Shown here in pieces: positions 57,225 through 64,000 of a DNA stretch of 64,000 bases. The position numbers and the translations under genes are program-made. Position 1 is the first letter of the stretch, and every line of letters begins with the position of its first letter. Source of the DNA: Chromatiales bacterium (GTDB lineage Bacteria; Pseudomonadota; Gammaproteobacteria; Steroidobacterales; GCA-2729495). A model generated the notes under the pieces. That model was given only the letters and a program-made list of their open reading frames with translations. It had not been told where the DNA came from and did not search any database. The DNA is taken from NCBI GenBank assembly GCA_002688175.1, contig NZCC01000023.1, forward strand, positions 16,592 to 80,591, read 5' to 3'.

Positions 57225-57584
57225 TTAGTCCCTGATCGTTTGCGGGCTGCTCATGACCGCATTCAAAGTGTAGATAACCACGATGACGGCACAGCCCGTG
57301 CCGACGCCCCAATAAAAAATTGTGACTCCGGCCAGGGGCCACATGCCGCCCCACATGCCACCGAGCATGCCGCTCAACATACACGGGGTCAGGATTTCCA
57401 TGGCGCCAAAAAACGGCGCTACCGGGATGAGGCTCAGGGGCAGGGCAATGATCATCCCGAGCAGCATGCCGGGGACCATCCCCCATGCACCGCCCAGCAG
57501 CCAGGCGGTCAGGGCTACGCTCACCGTGGCGATGAAGGCATTGGCGAGCAGGTCACCGATGACGAAATACGGTCGCTTTTCCAT
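57225..57584 (-). CDS. Small Gly/Met-rich membrane protein
   Basis: Hydrophobic ORF directly upstream of methyltransferase on same strand. Confidence 0.65.
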   Translation of the reverse strand: MEKRPYFVIGDLLANAFIATVSVALTAWLLGGAWGMVPGMLLGMIIALPLSLIPVAPFFGAMEILTPCMLSGMLGGMWGGMWPLAGVTIFYWGVGTGCAVIVVIYTLNAVMSSPQTIRD

Positions 57585-57649
57585 AATTATCCCCGGGCAG
57601 ACAATAGCCTGATTCTACCGCTGGGAACGGGCATCCGAAACAGGAAAAT

Positions 57650-59317
57650 TTAAAATCGCTTCGGTCGCAACAATTGTTCCGGCCACCTGGCCGTAACCCG
57701 TTGCAGTGCTTCGGGGGCTTCGCTTTCGAAGACGGTCCGGTTGAGTTCCTGGTAGAAAGGCGGTCCGCCTTCCTCGGGCCATTGACGGGTTGCATCGATA
57801 ATAACTTTACTGGTGGTTTTGCGGTCCGGGGCGGCCGGGTCCAGCGCGAACGCGCGACGATTTTCAAAAATCCGGGTCGCCAGTGACGGTTGCCAGCGTG
57901 AACCGACGGCGAAGCGTACGGCGGCCGAATCCATGATATCGATATCATCATCGACGACGATTACGACCCGTGCCAGTGGGTTGAACATGGCGGTGGGTTT
58001 GGCCACTTCAATGGCCTGGCCGGGCTTGCTCTTTTTTATGCTTATATATACAAGTCCCTGCGAGTCATGCGGTGAATGGTAGTTGACGACTTCAGGATGC
58101 GACTTGCGCAGCGTGTACAGGACTGATGCAGTTTGTGGTGCTGTTATGTACTCGGCGATCACGCCGGTAAAACTGTTCATGACCCATGGGTTTTTACGGT
58201 GTGTCAGGGTGTCGACCGTCAGTACGTAGTTTTTGTCTTTGGGGATGCCCATGTAGCCGTACATTTCATGGTACGGACCTTCGGGCTCAAGGTTAATGAT
58301 GTCGACCGTACCCTCGATGACTATTTCAGCCTGTGCCGGCACGAGAAATTCACCGCTCTCGGTACGCACCACATCGATAGCCTTGCCGCGCAGCCCACCG
58401 GCGACGGCCAGTTCGTCAATCGGATTGCGATTGCCGAGGCGATTCGGAATGCGTGAACTGCTGACCATCCACGTCATGGGATCCTGGCCGATGACCAGCG
58501 CTACCGGTATGCTGACTTCACCACGCTCCAGTGCCGCCTTGACCATCTTGATACCGGTTTGTCCGGCTTCGAAATTAACCATGATCTTGCGCGGCCCCTT
58601 GACCTGGCAGCGGTAAGTGCCGAGGTTGACGCCCATGTCAGGATCTTTGGTGAACACCGAGGCGGTGTTGATGTAGGGTCCGCCGTCACCCGGATTGCCG
58701 CGAAAAAATGGGAACGCGGTGATATCGACTGCGTCGCCGGTTTTTCTGATTGTTTTACAGGGCGCTTCTTGTTTGGCAATTTCATGTGGTTCGATCAGCG
58801 CGTAGCTCCCGGCCTGTTTTTCCAGCTGCTCAAGATGCATTTTTTTTGCTGCTCTGAAAGCAGTGGTCGGGTCATGTGGGTCGCGCGGCAGGTCCCACAA
58901 AATGGCTTCAGCGTCCCAGTGACCTTGCAGGTTGGCGACTACCGGGCTGTTGAATGACTGACCGTTAGCTGTGATGTCATCGAACCAGACGGCCGGTGCA
59001 CCGTGTACGCCAAATGAGTCGACCAGCTGGTACATGATGGCTGTCGCCTCGTAGCCGTCCTGATCGACACCGGAAAAGCGCTGCAACAGGCCGTGTTTAT
59101 CCAGTGCTTCGACATAGTCACGCAGCGAATCGAAAGGAGGTCGCGGTGCGTTGATACCGGTGTCTGGTTTGGTCATTGAGCGCTTCATGGCGCCTTGCGT
59201 TTCGGTGCCGGCCCCTGCAACTGAGGTGGCGGCCATGGCCATGCCGGATGCCATCAGTTTGCGGCGCGTGAATTCGAAGGGGTGGGTATGATCGGCAGGT
59301 ATGTTGCGGTTCGCCAT
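57650..59317 (-). CDS. UbiD-family decarboxylase-like protein with apparent Tat signal
   Basis: Start MANRNIPADHTHPFEFTRRKLMASGMAMAATSVAGAG; downstream UbiD-like LRDYVEALDKHGLLQRFSGVDQDGYEATAIMYQ. Confidence 0.82.
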   Translation of the reverse strand: MANRNIPADHTHPFEFTRRKLMASGMAMAATSVAGAGTETQGAMKRSMTKPDTGINAPRPPFDSLRDYVEALDKHGLLQRFSGVDQDGYEATAIMYQLVDSFGVHGAPAVWFDDITANGQSFNSPVVANLQGHWDAEAILWDLPRDPHDPTTAFRAAKKMHLEQLEKQAGSYALIEPHEIAKQEAPCKTIRKTGDAVDITAFPFFRGNPGDGGPYINTASVFTKDPDMGVNLGTYRCQVKGPRKIMVNFEAGQTGIKMVKAALERGEVSIPVALVIGQDPMTWMVSSSRIPNRLGNRNPIDELAVAGGLRGKAIDVVRTESGEFLVPAQAEIVIEGTVDIINLEPEGPYHEMYGYMGIPKDKNYVLTVDTLTHRKNPWVMNSFTGVIAEYITAPQTASVLYTLRKSHPEVVNYHSPHDSQGLVYISIKKSKPGQAIEVAKPTAMFNPLARVVIVVDDDIDIMDSAAVRFAVGSRWQPSLATRIFENRRAFALDPAAPDRKTTSKVIIDATRQWPEEGGPPFYQELNRTVFESEAPEALQRVTARWPEQLLRPKRF

Positions 59318-59397
59318 GTGTTTCACCTCATCATCAATATGAGCGGTATTCTTTCATAAAATTAGTGTCTGACCCCATTTAATCCTACTATCCCCCG

Positions 59398-60093
59398 ATG
59401 GAAGTCACGTTACAGTGTCTGTTGGCATTACTGGCCTTCACGACGGTCGCCAAGGCAAATGACCCAGCCGAGGTGTTGGTGTTCGGCGGTACGGGCCGGC
59501 TGGGCGCACCGATCGTCCGGTTGCTGGTCGAGGCGGACTACCCGGTCACTGTATTTGCGCGGCCAACATCGGACCGTGGTCGACTGGCAGACCTCGAGGT
59601 GGCCTACCTGGTCGGCGATCTGATGGATGCCGACAGCGTGGTCGAGGCGATCAGAGGTCAACCGTTTAGCCTGGTGATCGATGCTTCCGCCCGGGGTCTG
59701 GGTGGTGATCCGTTCTATATCGCCGCCATGCGGAACATACTGGCGGGCGTAGCTGCGAGTCCTGTTCAGCAGTTCATCCTGCATGGTTCGGTCGGTGCCG
59801 GCGAGAACATGCAGCAATTTCCGGAGGTTGGTTTCGAGCGAATGCGCGATGTCATGATTGCGAAGGGGGAGGCCGAGGCCTTGCTGAAGGCCAGCGGCAT
59901 CCCGTACACGATTATTCGTAATGGCCTGGTCAGGCCGGACGGTACCCCGGCCACCGGCACCGCGCGGTTGACCGAGGATGATCGGGTTCTGGGGGTCGCA
60001 ACGCGTCTGGATCTGGCGGCCCTGACCCTGCAATGCCTGGAAAACCAGGCGTGCATGAACAAGACTTTTCACGCGGTAGATGACAGCTTCTGA
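59398..60093 (+). CDS. NAD(P)-binding (atypical SDR/NmrA-like) protein
   Basis: VLVFGGTGRLGAPIVRLLVEADYPVTVFARP. Confidence 0.88.
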   Translation: MEVTLQCLLALLAFTTVAKANDPAEVLVFGGTGRLGAPIVRLLVEADYPVTVFARPTSDRGRLADLEVAYLVGDLMDADSVVEAIRGQPFSLVIDASARGLGGDPFYIAAMRNILAGVAASPVQQFILHGSVGAGENMQQFPEVGFERMRDVMIAKGEAEALLKASGIPYTIIRNGLVRPDGTPATGTARLTEDDRVLGVATRLDLAALTLQCLENQACMNKTFHAVDDSF

Positions 60094-60135
60094 TCAGGGT
60101 CAGAGTCGTTGTTTGTGACCGGGGAGTGGGTGCAG

Positions 60136-60909
60136 ATGCTTGAGAAAATTCAGGTCATAATTTTCCCCGTAATGTGCGGGCTGGTATTTTTTGCCGGGCT
60201 GATGGGTGTCAGCCAGGGTCTCGTGGCCTGGAATGCAGCGTTATCACCGACCATTCCCTGGTTTCCAATCCCGGCATTGGCGCTGATTGTTACGGCAACC
60301 TGGTGGGTTAATCGCCGCTGGCCGATTCGCCTGGCCCGGCCGGCGGGTGGCAGGGCTTATGTCGTTATCCTGCTGGCGACTTATGCCGTGATCTGTCTGG
60401 GGGTTCTTGAATCCTGGTTTCACAACCTGGTGACTCCCGCACCTGCCTGGCCCGATGAAACTGTTTCTGCGGGCTTTCAGCTGGTTTTTTTACTGGCGAT
60501 TCCTTTCATCGCGGCATTACTGGCGGAAGTCGGATTTCGCGGCATGATGCAGACGGCACTGGAGAAAGTGTTACCCGTCTGGCCCATGTTGTTGCTGATT
60601 GCGGTCATTAACTTCCTGATGCATTTTTATGATCCCGATCAGGGCAGCCAGGTGATGCGCATGATTACGCTGAACCTGGTCTGGGGTTATATCACCTGGC
60701 GGGTACAGTCCATTCGACCGGCGCTGGTCGCACATATCGTGATGAATATCGCTATACCCTTGTTGCAATACGGATCTGAGCAATACGGGCCGGGGCCCGT
60801 GCCGTTCGGTGCATTTCCGCTCGGTACGCTGGTGATCTCGGCGGTAAGCGGAGTCATTGCGCTCACCGCAGCGATTGTGATCGGCAAGCGTTTACCGAGG
60901 ACAGCGTAG
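60136..60909 (+). CDS. CPBP-type intramembrane protease-like membrane protein
   Basis: LAEVGFRGMMQTAL, NFLMHF and ALVAHIVMNI motifs. Confidence 0.72.
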   Translation: MLEKIQVIIFPVMCGLVFFAGLMGVSQGLVAWNAALSPTIPWFPIPALALIVTATWWVNRRWPIRLARPAGGRAYVVILLATYAVICLGVLESWFHNLVTPAPAWPDETVSAGFQLVFLLAIPFIAALLAEVGFRGMMQTALEKVLPVWPMLLLIAVINFLMHFYDPDQGSQVMRMITLNLVWGYITWRVQSIRPALVAHIVMNIAIPLLQYGSEQYGPGPVPFGAFPLGTLVISAVSGVIALTAAIVIGKRLPRTA

Positions 60910-60936
60910 CGGGTTACGCCTGCACGCTTAAAAAGC

Positions 60937-60954
60937 TGGTGTCAGACACCAATA
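60937..60954. repeat. Family A palindrome between convergent stops (core 60938-60950)
   Basis: tggtgtcagacaccaat. Confidence 0.9.
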
Positions 60955-60959
60955 CTTAT

Positions 60960-62072
60960 TTAGTCGCCACCCGGAAGCAGCGGTACCGGATCCAGCACCC
61001 AGTTGCCTGACGTGCGTCGGGACGGGCAGGGGATGGCATAGGTCTTGTTGCGGCGACTCGCACACATCGCGTCTATGTCGATGCGCCATCCCTTGTCTCT
61101 CCACTGCTTGAGGAATTTCCGATAGCTGATGACGGCACCATCAGACGGAACCAGAACTTCATCGCTGGGATTGGCCGGGGTACAGACCGGATCGAGTTCC
61201 TCGAGGATGTCGATATCTTCCTTGGCGACGGTCAGGTTGATATTAACCAGGCGGTTGTCATTTTCCGGGTCGAGCATGAAGGTGCGCATGTTGACGAAAA
61301 ATATTCTTGTGTTGTTTTCGTCTATGGGTGCCTCAAAGAAATATTGATGGAACATATTGTCTTCGGTGAAACGAATCCAGGTGATCATCTGATTGGGACC
61401 GACATAACCGGAGCCTGCAGTGACCAGTGGTACTGCCTGGCTCGGATCGCTCAATGCCCGCGTGTCGGTAACTTTATTATCGAATGTGACGAGGAATTCA
61501 CTTCCCCAGGGACCATCCTGCATCTCCAGCGGATTTTTCAGGAAATCCCGATTCATGGTCGGTGAGCCCTGCGCCGGGTGTACGAATTCGTTATGAGACG
61601 GGTCGAGGCCATTTTCAATAGAGCGCTCATAGAACGTCTTGACTTCAAAGACGACGATCTTGTTTGCTCGCCAGCCATCAGTGCCGAATTCCTCGATATT
61701 GTGCAGCGGTGGCCGTTCTTCTTCCGGCAGGTCACCGAGAAATGCGAACACGATGCCGTATTTTTCCTGGACCGGGTAACTGTCGACCTTGGCGCGGGCC
61801 GGCACCTTGTCATCATCGAGGGTCGGGATATGTTTACACAGGCCGTCGCCGCCAAATCGCCAGCCGTGGTACGGGCATACTATAGTGTCATCTCTGACCC
61901 AGCCCTTTCCTAATGCGCCGCCGCGATGGATACAGACATCGCTCAGTACGTGGGCGGCACCCTGGGTGTCGCGAAAGGCAATTAACTGTTGACCGAGTAC
62001 TTTGGTTCGATGGGGTTCATAGGTGATGACTTCATCGCTCTTGGCGATCGGATACCAGAAATTGATGTACAT
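60960..62072 (-). CDS. Rieske [2Fe-2S] ring-hydroxylating oxygenase
   Basis: CIHRGGALGKGWVRDDTIVCPYHGW; ENGLDPSHNEFVHP. Confidence 0.93.
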   Translation of the reverse strand: MYINFWYPIAKSDEVITYEPHRTKVLGQQLIAFRDTQGAAHVLSDVCIHRGGALGKGWVRDDTIVCPYHGWRFGGDGLCKHIPTLDDDKVPARAKVDSYPVQEKYGIVFAFLGDLPEEERPPLHNIEEFGTDGWRANKIVVFEVKTFYERSIENGLDPSHNEFVHPAQGSPTMNRDFLKNPLEMQDGPWGSEFLVTFDNKVTDTRALSDPSQAVPLVTAGSGYVGPNQMITWIRFTEDNMFHQYFFEAPIDENNTRIFFVNMRTFMLDPENDNRLVNINLTVAKEDIDILEELDPVCTPANPSDEVLVPSDGAVISYRKFLKQWRDKGWRIDIDAMCASRRNKTYAIPCPSRRTSGNWVLDPVPLLPGGD

Positions 62073-62231
62073 GCGATATCTCCGCAGGTGAATGTATGTT
62101 GGTCATTGCTATATTTATTCCTGCCGGTAACGGAGCATAACGCTAATTCTGACCTGTCTTCATTTGCAGATCAGGCTATCGCCATGGCGCGGACAGTTGT
62201 TAATTCATGGCTGTTTCTTGGCGGCGGGGGC

Positions 62232-63305
62232 TTAGCGCGGTACAAACAGATCGCAGGCCCGGGTCATGCGCGGGTCGGTCGGGCCGGTGACGTGCCAGAG
62301 GGTTTCATCCGGCTGCCGGCAGTGGAAAACACAGGTTCCGTTGAGGGCTGGTGCATCGTCCCGGTCGGCACAGCCGCTGGCGTTGAACAGGCCGCCGGCA
62401 CCGGCGTAGCGGTTTTTCGCAGCACGCAGTGCCGCGGCACTCGCATGGCGCTGGGTGCATTCTTCTCGTGCCGCATCACGCGACCAGCCGGCACCGCTGT
62501 AGTCCTGGCAAAACATCGCATTGGCCGGGGCAAAGTAGAACAGGCAACTGCCGACGGTGGAGGTCATTGAGTGGGGTTGGGTGCACTCGGTCTCGGTCGG
62601 CGGAAACAGCGACGTGTCGGTGCCGAAAGCGCCGATGCGCATCCAGCGTTCCATGGCAGCGAGCGTGATCAGTTTGCAGTGCTGGGTGCCCTGAAAAAAC
62701 TGCCGGTCCTTCGGGTTCCACGGTACGCGCACCGAGGGCGACTGAACAGCAAGGTCGTTGCCTGCTTCGCCGACTGGCTGGATAAAGGCGTCCATCGTGA
62801 TGGGCAGCCATTCACCGCCGGTGGCAATGAGAGCATCGTCGGCGAAAGTCAGTTGCCGGCCTGTGGCCAGGTAATGTGCTCGCTCTTGTGCAGACAGATT
62901 GGCCAGTGCTCGTGCATGGGTTTGTTCATTGACGTCCCGGCACTGATGCTCCGGTCCGGGTAATTGCAGACCCAGCACGTCATTCACCCGGGCGCGATCG
63001 ACTGTTTTGCAGGCAACGTAGGTGGTCAGTTTCTTGCCGTCGAGTTGAGTAAAGTGACTGGTCATCGCAATCGCGACCTGCCGTTGTCCGGCGTCGGTAT
63101 CCATCTGAATAACATGAAAGCCATTGCCGTACCCGACTTGTTCGATGACCGGGAACGCCTGTGGACTGGCGTTGACTAAAAAATGTTGTGCGTAGCGACA
63201 CAAATGCGCATCGTAATCAGCGACGGCTGTGTCATCGGCTGATACCGGTGTTATCGGTAACCCGAGGCCAGCGATGATCGGCAGCAGAGTGGAAAAAAAC
63301 TTCAT
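62232..63305 (-). CDS. Secreted Cys-rich protein of unknown function
   Basis: Signal peptide MKFFSTLLPIIAGLGLPITPVSA; multiple C-terminal Cys. Confidence 0.65.
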   Translation of the reverse strand: MKFFSTLLPIIAGLGLPITPVSADDTAVADYDAHLCRYAQHFLVNASPQAFPVIEQVGYGNGFHVIQMDTDAGQRQVAIAMTSHFTQLDGKKLTTYVACKTVDRARVNDVLGLQLPGPEHQCRDVNEQTHARALANLSAQERAHYLATGRQLTFADDALIATGGEWLPITMDAFIQPVGEAGNDLAVQSPSVRVPWNPKDRQFFQGTQHCKLITLAAMERWMRIGAFGTDTSLFPPTETECTQPHSMTSTVGSCLFYFAPANAMFCQDYSGAGWSRDAAREECTQRHASAAALRAAKNRYAGAGGLFNASGCADRDDAPALNGTCVFHCRQPDETLWHVTGPTDPRMTRACDLFVPR

Positions 63306-63365
63306 AAAAGATTCTCTGGTCATGCTGATACCAGGCCCTGTTGTGCAAGCCGCCACTTCAGGTCT

Positions 63366-63548
63366 TTAAGTCGGCCCTGAGCGTGTTATGTCGGCAAAAA
63401 ACTCCGGCGTTCGTATGGCAAGCGGGCAAACAGGCCGGCAATTTATCGTGATGGGGTAATGTTGTTTGAGTTCAATGACGCGATCGATACTGAGATAGCA
63501 GTAGTGACTGCGAAACGACCAATAGTAATCGATGACTTCTTTAGCCAT
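63366..63548 (-). pseudogene. Truncated 2-hydroxychromene-2-carboxylate isomerase/DsbA-like N-terminus
   Basis: MAKEVIDYYWSFRSHYCYLSIDRVIELKQHYPITINCRPVCPLAIRTPEFFADI then stop; about 60 aa only. Confidence 0.5.
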
Positions 63549-63552
63549 GGCG

Positions 63553-64000
63553 TCAGTTTAACAGTTCGAACTTTTCCACCCAGACCGGCATGTCATCGCT
63601 GACGGCAAGACCATGCTCGGCCAGCATCGCGTTCCAGTAGTGTGTGTGCAGCGGCTTCCAGACGGCGAGGTCGCGCATCGGCGTGCCGTCAACTGCAGTA
63701 TGTGTTGCGGTGACTGCACCGAAAGCAACTTCTTCGATTTCTGTCAGGCGCACGATGAGTCGCGGGTGTCCGCCGAAGTCGATGAGAATAATCACATCAC
63801 CGGCAGCGGGCGTCGGATGTGTCGTCTGTGCGACGATCCATGGCAGTGTGTAGGTGCCGGTCTTGTCACCGGCGCGGATCAGGTTGAGGACTTGCTCAGT
63901 GGATTCGTTGTCGAGGCCGATCCATCGAACTGAGTAGTGCGGGGGCAGATTCGCTTTCGGCAGAGCCTGCCTGGCATGGGTCCAGAAGTTGTCCAGCTCG
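63553..64000 (-). CDS. ASCH-domain-like protein (partial, runs off window end)
   Basis: Reverse frame continues upstream: HYSVRWIGLDNESTEQVLNLIRAGDKTGTYTLPWIVAQ...GDVIILIDFGGHPRLIVRLTEIEEVAFGAV. Confidence 0.7.
   Translation of the reverse strand, partial: ELDNFWTHARQALPKANLPPHYSVRWIGLDNESTEQVLNLIRAGDKTGTYTLPWIVAQTTHPTPAAGDVIILIDFGGHPRLIVRLTEIEEVAFGAVTATHTAVDGTPMRDLAVWKPLHTHYWNAMLAEHGLAVSDDMPVWVEKFELLN

Noticed and set aside
1-64000. tRNA, rRNA, tmRNA or prophage genes
   Set aside because: None recognised by eye; the phage-holin-family protein at 27996 is a chromosomal small membrane protein with no neighbouring phage genes.

Overview
64-kb window, apparently from a gammaproteobacterium-like chromosome (placement is an inference from gene content). 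It is dominated by single-gene catabolic/redox units: three Rieske oxygenases, an LLM flavin oxidoreductase, amine oxidase, DUF1838, NTF2-like proteins, UbiD, PQQ and cytochrome c proteins, SDRs and MFS transporters. Housekeeping and other genes include htpX, nei, dinB, a MacAB-like ABC operon, a RelE-type TA module, a GGDEF cyclase and an orphan ParA. No rRNA, tRNA, CRISPR array or recognisable transposase/integrase was found. The most striking structure is not a gene. It is two families of short intergenic repeats. Family A is the near-perfect palindrome TTGGTGTC[A/T]GACACCAA: about 30 copies, 25 with a perfect GGTGTCWGACACC core, mostly within 2-30 bp of stop codons. Family B is AAAAGGTRCCGGGTTTATTTTC, as single copies or inverted pairs. 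The families form composites, flank individual genes as direct repeats, and carry 12-14 bp tandem micro-duplications at their edges. They are missing from a 15.9-kb block (35.4-51.35 kb). They resemble REP/BIME-like non-autonomous elements, but no mobilising gene is present in the window. Other notable items: a c-di-GMP-I (GEMM-I) riboswitch upstream of an unusual membrane protein, clean operator palindromes, three apparent frameshifts, two candidate bilin-reductase-fold proteins, a nitrilase-like lipoprotein lacking the catalytic Cys, and a Tat-signal UbiD-like protein. All calls are by eye; no database search was run.
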